Shown here in pieces: positions 1 through 8,878 of a stretch of 64,000 nt of DNA (its first letter is position 1; every line of letters starts with the position of its first letter). Location of the stretch: contig CAIUMM010000106.1 of the NCBI GenBank assembly GCA_903900265.1, forward strand, positions 1-64,000. Direction: 5' to 3'. The translations under genes were made by a program, and so were the position numbers. Source of the stretch: an uncultured Pseudomonadota bacterium. GTDB taxonomy: Bacteria; Myxococcota_A; UBA796; SXON01. The notes below the pieces were generated by a model. It saw only the letters and a program-made list of their open reading frames with translations. It ran no database searches and had not been told where the DNA came from.

Positions 1-22
1 CCAGGATCAAACTCTCCAGTTT
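1..22 (-). rRNA. rrs: 16S rRNA, 5' end only (gene continues off the left edge)
   Basis: Reverse complement of 1-22 reads aaactggagagtttgatcctgg, the universal 16S 5' end (AGAGTTTGATCCTGG). Confidence 0.93.
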
Positions 23-37
23 GTAATCCTATCCGAA

Positions 38-60
38 GCGACTTCTGCTAAGAAAGTCGC
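38..60 (-). other. Leader stem-loop just upstream of mature 16S
   Basis: gcgactt (38-44) pairs with aagtcgc (54-60), a 7-bp perfect stem in the rrn leader; possible processing stem. Confidence 0.5.
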
Positions 61-100
61 CCGTTTAAACTCTATTGAACGTACGAAAATCTGCTACCAA

Positions 101-117
101 TTTTTCAAAGACCAGCA
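101..117 (-). promoter_or_regulatory. boxA-like rRNA antitermination element
   Basis: Minus strand reads TGCTGGTCTTTGAAAAA between promoter and 16S, close to the boxA core TGCTCTTTGAAAA/TGCTCTTTAACA. Confidence 0.6.
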
Positions 118-191
118 CACTCGACTCGCATCGAATCTGCTGCTGGTCGGGACCGCCTCAACCGAAGTTGACCGTTTCCGACCGGCCCACC

Positions 192-220
192 CTATTATCT
201 GCCCCTCCGGGGGTCGTCAA
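192..220 (-). promoter_or_regulatory. rRNA operon sigma70-type promoter
   Basis: Minus strand TTGACG (220-215), 17-nt spacer, TAATAG (197-192), about 170 nt upstream of the 16S 5' end. Confidence 0.75.
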
Positions 221-603
221 GGAGTTTTTAGCCCTCATTGGCGACGATGGTTGCGGGTCGCAGGTACAACCCCTGTTATGGCTGGCTCACAACGCACACC
301 GAGGCCGCTTCGGTCACTCCGCGCTCGCAACGCGCTCGCTTCGGTGCACCATGCGGTCCAGTAAAGGGGTGATACGGGTGGCTTCGTGGAGTCGCTCACC
401 CCAGTCGCGATGGGCCCGGCGACACGCGCTACGGCCGGACCCTCAACGGTCCGGAAGACGAGTTTATAGGAGCAGATACTGCGACTTTCGCGAACGCTGA
501 TGCCCCTGCTCGCCGCGGTCGCCTGCGTCTCCAAAACACCGCAGACACCGCAGACACCGCCTGAACCGGCACGGCCATCGTCGACGACGGCGCGGGCGCG
601 CGG

Positions 604-1719
604 TTGGATGTCGCCGCGGTTGGGGACCTCACCGGCGACGGAGCGCCCGACCTGCTGCTGTACGGAAACGACGGGTACTGGGTTGTTCCGGTGCCCGACA
701 CCGGCGTCGTAGGCGCCAGAGCCACCTCCACGGCGCAGCTCTCTGAGGCGCACGACCACGAATCCGCGGGCCTCGCCGACTTCGACGGCGACGGTGCGCT
801 CGACGTGGCGCTGCGCCACTCGGTGACCGAGGATTGCCACTACGACTACAGCACCTACGTGTGCAGCTACCGCATCGACGCGGAGGTCTACCGCGGCCCC
901 CCCACCGGCACCCCCGCCGCCACGCTGATCTTCGAGGGCCCCGGCAGGGACGATGGTGCCGCCGCCGACGTGCGTGCCGTCGGGGACATCGACGGCGACG
1001 GCCTCAATGACCTGTTGATCGGGGTCGACTCCCGCTTCGACGGCGCGTTCGTATACAAGGTCCCGGCGGACGCCAGCGGGTCCGCCGTCGTGTCCAACGC
1101 CCATCTCGTCGGCGAGGGCGGCGACACCGAGACGTTCGCGCGGGGGGGCCTCGTCGCGCTCGGCGACGTGAACGGCGACGGCGCGGACGACCTCTGGCTC
1201 GCCGACCGGGGCTTCCTCGGCCCAGTGACGAGCCTCCTCGATCTCGACGCCCCCGACTACACTGTCACCCGCGACGTCGGCCTGGGCGCCACATCCGCGG
1301 CCGATGTCGACGGCGACGGCCTCGCCGACCTCATCTTCCGCGGAGGCGCCGATACCTACGTGGTCCCCGCGGGAGCCAACGGCACCGTGTCGACGCTGGC
1401 GGTCGGCCACATCGACGCATCGGCGGTGTCCGGCAACGACCCCTCGGACGCTGAGCCGGCCGACGCCGATGGGGACGGCCGAGCCGACCTATTGTTCGGC
1501 GGGAAGCTCTCAGCAGGCGGCTATGCCGTGTACCTCACGCCCGGCCCGGTCCTCGGCACCGTGGACGCTGCGACAGCCGGCCTCGCCTCGTACGACGCCG
1601 CGCCGATCAGCGCCGAGGCCCTGCTCGAGGGTGAGTCACGCGCCGTGATCGGGGGGTACGCGGACGACGGATCGGGCACACCGTTGGCGGTGCTGCACAT
1701 CGTCGATGTTGCGTGGTGA
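604..1719 (+). CDS. FG-GAP/VCBS repeat protein; N-terminal lipoprotein signal possibly in another frame (479/500)
   Basis: Repeated DxxGDGxxDL motifs (VGDLTGDGAPDLLL, DFDGDGALDVAL, VGDIDGDGLNDLLI, DVDGDGLADLIF). Confidence 0.75.
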   Translation: MDVAAVGDLTGDGAPDLLLYGNDGYWVVPVPDTGVVGARATSTAQLSEAHDHESAGLADFDGDGALDVALRHSVTEDCHYDYSTYVCSYRIDAEVYRGPPTGTPAATLIFEGPGRDDGAAADVRAVGDIDGDGLNDLLIGVDSRFDGAFVYKVPADASGSAVVSNAHLVGEGGDTETFARGGLVALGDVNGDGADDLWLADRGFLGPVTSLLDLDAPDYTVTRDVGLGATSAADVDGDGLADLIFRGGADTYVVPAGANGTVSTLAVGHIDASAVSGNDPSDAEPADADGDGRADLLFGGKLSAGGYAVYLTPGPVLGTVDAATAGLASYDAAPISAEALLEGESRAVIGGYADDGSGTPLAVLHIVDVAW

Positions 1720-1732
1720 CAACCCGACGGGA

Positions 1733-2902
1733 CTACCTCCAACCCGACCGCAGCACCTCGGCCAGCCGCGTGTAGTCATCCGGGTGGTTGAACGCCTGCG
1801 CCGAAATGCGCAGCCAGATGCGGTGATCGTAGGTGCTGAACGGGACTTCGATGCGGTGGTCGTCGTACAGGCGGCGGTTCAGCTCCTGCACCTGACGGAA
1901 ATCTCCGGAGAACGGCGTAGGCCACGTGGTGGCGGCCATCGGGCCGTAGAGCCGCGCATCGTCGGGGTGCGGGAGCGGCGTCCCGAGGGCCTCGGCGATC
2001 TGCTCGCGACCGCGCTGCACCAGCGCGTGGTTGGACGCCGCGACGCCGGGGAGGCTGCGGTAAAAGTCCAGCGCCACCGGCGCGGTGAGCCACGCGCTGG
2101 GGTCCATCGTGCCGATCCAGTCGAACTCCGCCCACAAACCCTGCTCGTAGCCATGCGAGAGGTTGGGAGGTTGGATGTGCGCGCGCCACTCCTCCCGCAC
2201 GTACAGAATCGCCGCGCCCTTGGCGGCGTAGACCCACTTATGCAAGTTGCCGACGTAGAAATCGGCGTCCAACGAGCGCAGATCCAGCGGGAGGATGCCG
2301 GGGGCGTGGGCACCGTCGATCAGCACGGGGATGCCACGGGCCCGGAGCGCGCCGAGGATCTCGGCCACCGGCAGGATCACCGCGGTGGGCGAAGAGATGT
2401 GGTCGACCACCGCGAGCCGCGTGCGCGGCGTAGCGGCGTCCAGCCACGGTTGGATCATGTCCTCGGGCGCGTTCACCGGAAAAGGCAGCTTGGCGAACTG
2501 GAGCTCGACGCCGTAGCGCTGCGCGACCCAACGTGCCGTCTGCTTGACGGCGTTGTAGGTCTGATCGGCCAACAGCAGCGCGTCGCCCGGCTTCCATGGA
2601 AACGACCGCAGCACGGCGTTCACGCCGGTGGTCGCGTTGGAGACGAACGCCAAGCCCGCAGGATCCGCGCCGACAAACTCCGCTACGGCGGTGCGGGCCA
2701 CCGCGATGCGCCCGGGCAGCTCCCGCGCGAAGAACCGAACCGGCTCGGCCTCCATCTCCAGCTGCACCTGCCGCACGGCGTCCAGCACAACGGTGGGTGT
2801 AGCGCCGAAGCTGCCGTTATTGAGGAAGGTGACTTCGGGATCCAGACCCCAGCGGGCGCGGATCTCCGGCGTCCCAGGGGTCCAGTGTGCGGTTGGCGTC
2901 AT
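1733..2902 (-). CDS. Class V aminotransferase, isopenicillin-N-epimerase-like
   Basis: PLP-lysine motif YVGNLHKWVYAAKGAAIL; NNGSFG N-terminus; VDHISSPTAVILPV. Confidence 0.88.
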   Translation of the reverse strand: MTPTAHWTPGTPEIRARWGLDPEVTFLNNGSFGATPTVVLDAVRQVQLEMEAEPVRFFARELPGRIAVARTAVAEFVGADPAGLAFVSNATTGVNAVLRSFPWKPGDALLLADQTYNAVKQTARWVAQRYGVELQFAKLPFPVNAPEDMIQPWLDAATPRTRLAVVDHISSPTAVILPVAEILGALRARGIPVLIDGAHAPGILPLDLRSLDADFYVGNLHKWVYAAKGAAILYVREEWRAHIQPPNLSHGYEQGLWAEFDWIGTMDPSAWLTAPVALDFYRSLPGVAASNHALVQRGREQIAEALGTPLPHPDDARLYGPMAATTWPTPFSGDFRQVQELNRRLYDDHRIEVPFSTYDHRIWLRISAQAFNHPDDYTRLAEVLRSGWR

Positions 2903-2918
2903 GGGGCTCCCGACGGCG

Positions 2919-4439
2919 CTACGGCGCGCCGTTTTGGATGATGGATGCGTAGGTTTCGGCGATGGGGCGAGCGGTACGCGCCTTGGTGACGGGATCTACG
3001 GCGTACATCCCGAATTTCAGCTCAGTGCCGTGGTTCCACTCGTAGTTGTCCATCAGCGACCAATAGAAGTACCCCCGCACATCGGCGCCGGCGTCGATAG
3101 CACCGAGCAAAGCCTGCAAGTGCGGGCGCAAGAACACCTCGCCGCTGTCGTCTGTCGGTTGCGTGCCGTTCTCGGTGATCACCGCGGGTACACCATAGCT
3201 GTTGGCCAGGTTCACGACGTCCGCGATACCGGCGGGGTACTCCTCCCACACCACCTCGGGGTAGAAGTCGGTAGCGGGATAATCGGCGAACAACGGTCCA
3301 GACAAGCCGCGCACGGTGATGCGCGTGTAGTAGTTGACGCCGATGTAGTCCATGCGCCCGGCGATGTCGTCGCGGTGCTCCTCGGCTACGCCGTCGAGGT
3401 CCCGGTCAAAGTCCCCATTGACCGTGGCGTTCAGGTAGATGCGGTTGTACACGTAGTCCAGATCGGCGGCGCCGTGCACATCGGTCTCGTTGTCGGCGTC
3501 GAGCGGCGCGACCGCCACGAGGTTGGGGACCGCGCCGACCATGCTCATGGAGCCGTCTCCATCGGCATCGACGGTGTCGTTGGCCTTTACCGCGTCGTAC
3601 ATGGCGGCGTGGCCTTCGGCGAGGTTGAACGCCACCGGGATCGCCAAATCGGGACGGCTGACCGCCGGCGGGTTGGTGCGGTCCTCGCCGGGCAGCAAGT
3701 AGCCGGACAGGACGATGGCGAAGGGCTCGTTCTCGGTGGCCCACCAATCGATGCGGTCGCCGAACTCACGCGCGCAAAAGCCGCTGTAGAGCGCGATCGC
3801 CGGCTTGATGCGCGCCAGATCGAGCCAGCCGCGGTTGGTGCAGCCGTCGGGGTCGTCGTGACACGCCTTGCCGTCGTGGATCCACAGCGGCAAGGTGTAG
3901 TGGTTGAGCGTGACCAGCGGGGTCAAGCCGTGGGCGACGATGGCGTCAAAGTAAGCGTTGTAGTATGCCAGTGCGACGGGATCGGCGTAGGCCGCGAGCT
4001 CCTCGACCGTGGTGGCCGACTCCGCCGCGCCGTCCGGAAAGAGCCGCGACCATTCGATGCTGGTGCGAAACGCGTTGCTTCCGAGCGATGCGGCGATATC
4101 GAGGTCCGAATCGTACAGTTCGTAGTGCCCCGGTGAGTTGGACATCGGATCGCCGGACAAGTAGTTGCCGCGCTCGGCGATCAGGTCGGGATCGGTGACC
4201 CACTGGTACCAGTCGCTGTTGCGGTCCTCGCACGTCTCGGCGGGGAGCGTGGGGCAGCCGGCTTCGACCTGAAACCCCGCGACGGCGGTGCCCCAGAGGA
4301 ATCCCTCAGGGAAGGTGGCCGCCGCGGCCGAGTCGTCGGGGGGAGCGGCGCACGCCGAGCACACCGCGCAAGCGAGGATCGACAGCACGGGCAAGCGGGG
4401 CGAGCGGGGCGAGGAAGGGGTGCGAGGCGGCATGGTCAC
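2919..4439 (-). CDS. Glycoside hydrolase family 1 (beta-glucosidase-like) lipoprotein
   Basis: FPEGFLWGTAVAGFQVE start, TENEP acid/base motif, VITENG nucleophile motif, lipobox-like VCSAC. Confidence 0.93.
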   Translation of the reverse strand: MTMPPRTPSSPRSPRLPVLSILACAVCSACAAPPDDSAAAATFPEGFLWGTAVAGFQVEAGCPTLPAETCEDRNSDWYQWVTDPDLIAERGNYLSGDPMSNSPGHYELYDSDLDIAASLGSNAFRTSIEWSRLFPDGAAESATTVEELAAYADPVALAYYNAYFDAIVAHGLTPLVTLNHYTLPLWIHDGKACHDDPDGCTNRGWLDLARIKPAIALYSGFCAREFGDRIDWWATENEPFAIVLSGYLLPGEDRTNPPAVSRPDLAIPVAFNLAEGHAAMYDAVKANDTVDADGDGSMSMVGAVPNLVAVAPLDADNETDVHGAADLDYVYNRIYLNATVNGDFDRDLDGVAEEHRDDIAGRMDYIGVNYYTRITVRGLSGPLFADYPATDFYPEVVWEEYPAGIADVVNLANSYGVPAVITENGTQPTDDSGEVFLRPHLQALLGAIDAGADVRGYFYWSLMDNYEWNHGTELKFGMYAVDPVTKARTARPIAETYASIIQNGAP

Positions 4440-4457
4440 TGAAGTATCCGATCCGAA

Positions 4458-4519
4458 GAGGGGTCAGGTTGTTACCATTACACTTTCGCTAAAGTGTAAT
4501 GGTAAAAACCTGACCCCTC
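4458..4519. repeat. 62-bp palindromic REP/MITE-like element, copy 1
   Basis: gaggggtcaggttgttaccattacacttt-cgct-aaagtgtaatggtaaaaacctgacccctc; near-perfect inverted repeat, second copy at 10420. Confidence 0.85.
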
Positions 4520-4536
4520 CCCTCCAGAGTTTCTGA

Positions 4537-5229
4537 ATGCCCCCCACGCTCGCCTCGCTGTCCACGTCATTGCGCCAGAGCTTCCTCGCGGGACTGCTCG
4601 CGCTGCTGCCGCTGTTCATCACCTGGAAGGTGCTTTCCTTCGCGTTCAGCACCGTAGACAGCTTGCTCGGCGACCGTCTGAACGAGCTTCTTCAGCGCAC
4701 CACCGCGATCACCGTGCATGTGCCGGGGCTCGGCTTGTTGGCCACCGCGGTGATCATCCTGTGCATCGGCTACCTGTCTCGAAAAGTCTTCTTCAAGCGT
4801 GCGCTGATGATGATCGAAGCGGCGATCAACCGCGTGCCGATGGTGCGCTCGCTGTACGCAGCTTCACGGCAGATCGTCTCGCCGTTCACCGACAACGCGA
4901 AACTACCTTTCTCCAAGGTGGTTCTTGTCGAGTACCCGATGGTCGGACGACACACGATAGGGCTGCTCGCACGCGAGCGGGTCACCGATGATCCCGACGA
5001 TGATCGCGTTGTCGTTTTTTTCCCGAGCAACCACCTCCATCTCGGCTACCCGGTGCTGTTGTCACGAAAAGACGTCACAGAGATCGACCTAAGCGTGGAG
5101 GACGCGGTCAAGTTCTTTGTCAGCTGCGGCGTGGTCGCCGATGACACGCTGGGCCGCAGCGGCGGTCGGCTGGCCCCGGCATCGTCACTCGCCCCCGCCA
5201 TGGATCCGCAAACGCTGGGGGTGAAGTAA
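4537..5229 (+). CDS. DUF502 family membrane protein
   Basis: Two TM helices and DUF502-like sequence (LRQSFLAGLLALLPLFITWKVL ... RVPMVRSLYAASRQIV ... VFFPSNHLHLGYPVLLS). Confidence 0.85.
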   Translation: MPPTLASLSTSLRQSFLAGLLALLPLFITWKVLSFAFSTVDSLLGDRLNELLQRTTAITVHVPGLGLLATAVIILCIGYLSRKVFFKRALMMIEAAINRVPMVRSLYAASRQIVSPFTDNAKLPFSKVVLVEYPMVGRHTIGLLARERVTDDPDDDRVVVFFPSNHLHLGYPVLLSRKDVTEIDLSVEDAVKFFVSCGVVADDTLGRSGGRLAPASSLAPAMDPQTLGVK

Positions 5230-8200
5230 GAAGTTGGCTTGATCTTCCGGATCCTGCATCTGCACCAGCTGGCGGAGCAAGGTCTTCGCGCGGCGGCGTT
5301 GCACATCACCAACGACCTCCCCGATCGGGGCCTCGGACAGCAGCGCAAAGCGCAGCAGCCGCACCGGCTGGCGCTCGGCCCACGCCTCCAGCTCCGCCCG
5401 CGCCCGACCGCCGATCTCTTCCCCACGATCAGCGAGTCCCAAGTACAACTCGGCGAGCGGGGTCAGCGCGCCCATGGTGATCAGCGCGTCCGTGTGAACC
5501 TCCGAGCGCGCCCCGAGCCCAAGCCGCGCGCGCAGCACGTCGCGTAGCGCGCCCAGCTCCGCGACCTGCAAGAGCCACCCCCGCGCCTCTGCACGAGCGA
5601 GCGCCGGCTCCACGAGCTCCAGCGCCTTCTGGACCTCACCCGCCATGTCCAACAACGCAGCACCCAAGCGAACAAGCGCCGCATCGAGCCCCGGAGGCGA
5701 CTCCCCCTGCAGCACGTCGAGCGCCTGCTGGAGGCGCTCCCGCGCCCTGCCCGACCGGACGAAACCGACATCCACGTGACCAGCAGCCACGAGGAGCATC
5801 GCCAGGCACTGCGCCGGCGCATGAATGCGCGCCTGCGCGATGCCCTCTTCGAGCGTACGTCGCGCCTCACTCAAGCGCCCCTGCATCTGCAGCGTCGCCG
5901 CTAAGCCTGCGATCGCGCACCAATCGGAGTCAGAGAGCGCCACGGCCTCCAGGAAGAGCTGCTCGGCGACGACGATGTCTCCACGCCGCAGCGCTACCTC
6001 GGCCAGCACGGCCCGCGCGTGGGTAGGCGTCACCAGCTCCGCGGCGCCCAAGATCGCCAACGCCTCCGAACCGTGGCGCCACGCAAGGTCGAGCTCCCCG
6101 GTACGGGTGAGCAACATCGCGAATCGCCCGAGCGCGTGCGCAAGACGGCTCCGCAGCGCGGCGTCCGCAGCAGCGTCGGAAGCGGCACCCGCTCCGCCGC
6201 GAGCGGCGAGCGCTTCCCACAAAAAGTCGACGGCGCGCACCAACAGCGTCCGTTCCGCCGTTGTCTCCCCGCGGCCCAGCGCCATCTCCGCGCCCACGAG
6301 CGCGACCTCGCCCTGCTCTTCGGAGCTGACCGCGAGACGCGTCGCCCGCGCGAGCGCCTGATCGGCGACAAAGCTGACCGGGCGCAGGTGGGCGAGGCAC
6401 TCGGCGTACAGGATCCACACCCCAAAATCGACGAGCGCGTCGCCGCGGGACTCGACGAGCCGCTCGAGCGCAGCGAGCGCGTCCTCGTGCATGCCGGACA
6501 GCACCAGCGGTCGCGCCCACCCGAGGAGGCTCGAAGCCGCAGCCTCAGGCTCGTCCGCGTCCAGAAAAACCAACGGCAAGCGCACGCTCGCGGGGGCCAG
6601 CGGCAGCGCAGCGGCAATTCGGCGGCAAAGCAGGGCGCGACGCGTTGGTCGGATGCGCTCGCGCACGTAGTCGGCGGTCAAGCCCTGCCGAAACACCCAA
6701 CCCTTCGGGGAGGAGGCGATCAGACAGTCGCGGGACAGACTGGTCAGCGCCTCACGCGCATCCAACGCGGAGACGTCCACGGCTGCGGCGACGACGTCGA
6801 GCGGGAGGTCCCCTTCGGCGAGCGCGAGCGCCTCAAGCACCCGACGCTCCGTGGTCGGCAAGCCTTCGATCCGCAGCAACAGGCTCTCGCGCACGCTGTC
6901 CGGCACCGGGAACGCGAGCCCGCGGTCCCGCCGTCCCCGCGGCAGGAGACCGACCAGATCCTCCAACGGCGACGGCATCCCCCCGCTGGCGCCGATCAAG
7001 CGACGCACGAGCTCCGGCGGCACGGCCGTCACCCCCAGAGCCTGACTCGCGAGCACCGAGACCTCCAGACCGCTGAGCGGCGGCACGCCCATCAGCCGCA
7101 AGCTCGGCCAGGTCGCCGGGAGCGCCTCCTCGCCCCAGGCTGCGACAAGCAAGACGTTGCCGCCCTGCTCGGCCAACGCGGCCATCGTCCCGGCCACGAC
7201 GCGAACGTCTGCCGCGACCGCGTCCTCCATCCCGTCAATGGCGACCAGCACGCACTGGCCATCCGCGCGCGCACGGGCTGCGAGCGCCTCAGCCAACAAC
7301 GCGGCATCAATGCCGTTCGGCGTGACCGCGCCGCGCGCGCTGGCTGCGCCCACGACGTCGCCGTCCGCGAGCAAGCCCGTCGCGAGGTTCATACAAACCG
7401 AGAGAAAGGGCCGCGCTGTGCCGGTCGCGAGCACCCGCAGCGATCGACATCCCCGCCGCGTCGCCTCATCCACCGCGTAGCCGATCAAACGACCCCGACC
7501 CGCGCCTTCGGGACCGCAAAATACCAGGCCGGCCCCCGGTATCGCTTCGTCAAACAGCTTTCGGATCGCCGCCTGATGGCCGTGGCGCCCGAGAAACCGC
7601 AGCGGAGCAACCGGATCGGAGGCAGCAGGCGGAGCGACCACAAACGGCCTGAGGAAGTCGACCACCGCAGCGGCGTCCTGAGGACGGTTGGACGGAGACT
7701 TTGCGAGCAGGCGCGCCACCAGCTCGACGACCGGCTCGGGGACCCCGCGTACGATCTGGTCGACCGAGGCGGGCTCACATTCCAGATGCAACCGGGCGAT
7801 CGCGGAAGGGTCGTCCCCCTCGAACGGGCGACGACCGCACAACATCCGAAACAACAGCACGCCCAACGCATACAGATCCGAGCGCGCGTCTACCGCGCCT
7901 CCGGTGAGCTGTTCGGGGCTGGCGTAGTGATAGGTCCCGACGAACTCGCCAGGTTCGGTAATCAGATCCTGCAAGTCCTCGACGCGCACCGTGCCGAAGT
8001 CCAGCAGCTTTACCCTCCCGTCGGAGAGCACGATCACGTTGCTGGACTTCAGGTCCCGGTGAATGATGCCGCGGCGATGCAGGCATTGCAGGGCCCCCGC
8101 CACATGAAAGGCGATGCGCAGCGCCTCGCTCGTCCGCACCGCCTGTCCCGGCCGGCCCAACGACTTGACGCGCACCTGCGCGGCGACGCCGTGGAGCAGC

Positions 8201-8523
8201 TCCATGACCAAATAGGGCAAGCCGCTTTCGGTGACGCCATAGCCATAAACGCGGAGCACATTGGGATGGTCAATGCGCGCAAGCGCAAGGTACTCCCTGG
8301 AAAATCGAGGGCTTCCCGCCCCGCGTCCGATCAGCACCTTCACCGCCAGCGGGCGCCCAGACTCCACATCGGTGACCTCGTACACCACCGCCATACCGCC
8401 GTGCGCCACGACCCGAACGACCGGGTAGGGGCCAATGGTGACCGGGATGGATTCGGGGCTGTGCAGACAGGCTCCGCGCGCTGGGGGGCGACAACGCGTG
8501 CACAAGCATACGTGCTTGCACAT
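5185..8523 (-). CDS. Ser/Thr protein kinase with ATPase-like and TPR regions
   Basis: VVAHGGMAVVYEV, LAVKVL, IIHRDLKSSNVIV, KLLDFGTVR; helical repeats in the C-terminal half. Exact start uncertain. Confidence 0.9.
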   Translation of the reverse strand: MCKHVCLCTRCRPPARGACLHSPESIPVTIGPYPVVRVVAHGGMAVVYEVTDVESGRPLAVKVLIGRGAGSPRFSREYLALARIDHPNVLRVYGYGVTESGLPYLVMELLHGVAAQVRVKSLGRPGQAVRTSEALRIAFHVAGALQCLHRRGIIHRDLKSSNVIVLSDGRVKLLDFGTVRVEDLQDLITEPGEFVGTYHYASPEQLTGGAVDARSDLYALGVLLFRMLCGRRPFEGDDPSAIARLHLECEPASVDQIVRGVPEPVVELVARLLAKSPSNRPQDAAAVVDFLRPFVVAPPAASDPVAPLRFLGRHGHQAAIRKLFDEAIPGAGLVFCGPEGAGRGRLIGYAVDEATRRGCRSLRVLATGTARPFLSVCMNLATGLLADGDVVGAASARGAVTPNGIDAALLAEALAARARADGQCVLVAIDGMEDAVAADVRVVAGTMAALAEQGGNVLLVAAWGEEALPATWPSLRLMGVPPLSGLEVSVLASQALGVTAVPPELVRRLIGASGGMPSPLEDLVGLLPRGRRDRGLAFPVPDSVRESLLLRIEGLPTTERRVLEALALAEGDLPLDVVAAAVDVSALDAREALTSLSRDCLIASSPKGWVFRQGLTADYVRERIRPTRRALLCRRIAAALPLAPASVRLPLVFLDADEPEAAASSLLGWARPLVLSGMHEDALAALERLVESRGDALVDFGVWILYAECLAHLRPVSFVADQALARATRLAVSSEEQGEVALVGAEMALGRGETTAERTLLVRAVDFLWEALAARGGAGAASDAAADAALRSRLAHALGRFAMLLTRTGELDLAWRHGSEALAILGAAELVTPTHARAVLAEVALRRGDIVVAEQLFLEAVALSDSDWCAIAGLAATLQMQGRLSEARRTLEEGIAQARIHAPAQCLAMLLVAAGHVDVGFVRSGRARERLQQALDVLQGESPPGLDAALVRLGAALLDMAGEVQKALELVEPALARAEARGWLLQVAELGALRDVLRARLGLGARSEVHTDALITMGALTPLAELYLGLADRGEEIGGRARAELEAWAERQPVRLLRFALLSEAPIGEVVGDVQRRRAKTLLRQLVQMQDPEDQANFLLHPQRLRIHGGGE

Positions 8524-8533
8524 GCCTGTGCAC
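8498..8533. promoter_or_regulatory. 36-bp inverted repeat across divergent gene starts (candidate operator)
   Basis: gtgcacaagcat - acgtgcttgcac - atgcctgtgcac; arms match 11/12. Confidence 0.5.
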
Positions 8534-8878
8534 CATCTGGCCTTGCGATCCTCGCATCCTTTTCACCTCGCGGCGTTCTACGCGCGCGCGCTTGACCTGC
8601 CCGAGCTGCGGCGGCAGGAAGACGCGGACGGGCCCTACTCGGTGTGGCTCGATCTTGGCGGCGCGGTGTTGATGGTCGAACGCGGTGAATCTCGCGCGAC
8701 CGACGCCGGCTGGGACGGACTGTTCCTCGCCGCAGAGCCCGGCACCGGGGAGGTTTGGGCGCAGCGTTGGAGCGCGCTCGGCATCGCCTTGGACGGGCGC
8801 ACCGGGAGCACGCTCTACGCGCGAGACCCGGAGGGCAACCGCTTCGGGGTTTCGAGCTACCCGATCGCGCTGTTCTGA
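8522..8878 (+). CDS. VOC (glyoxalase/bleomycin-resistance) family protein
   Basis: MPVHHLALRSSHPFHLAAFYARALDL ... LYARDPEGNRFGVSSYP. Confidence 0.87.
   Translation: MPVHHLALRSSHPFHLAAFYARALDLPELRRQEDADGPYSVWLDLGGAVLMVERGESRATDAGWDGLFLAAEPGTGEVWAQRWSALGIALDGRTGSTLYARDPEGNRFGVSSYPIALF

Noticed and set aside
235-1410. 391-aa minus ORF
   Set aside because: Antisense to the FG-GAP repeats and overlaps the rrn upstream region; shadow ORF.
6019-8595. 858-aa plus ORF
   Set aside because: Antisense to the Ser/Thr kinase gene; Arg/Gln/His-rich shadow translation typical of high GC.
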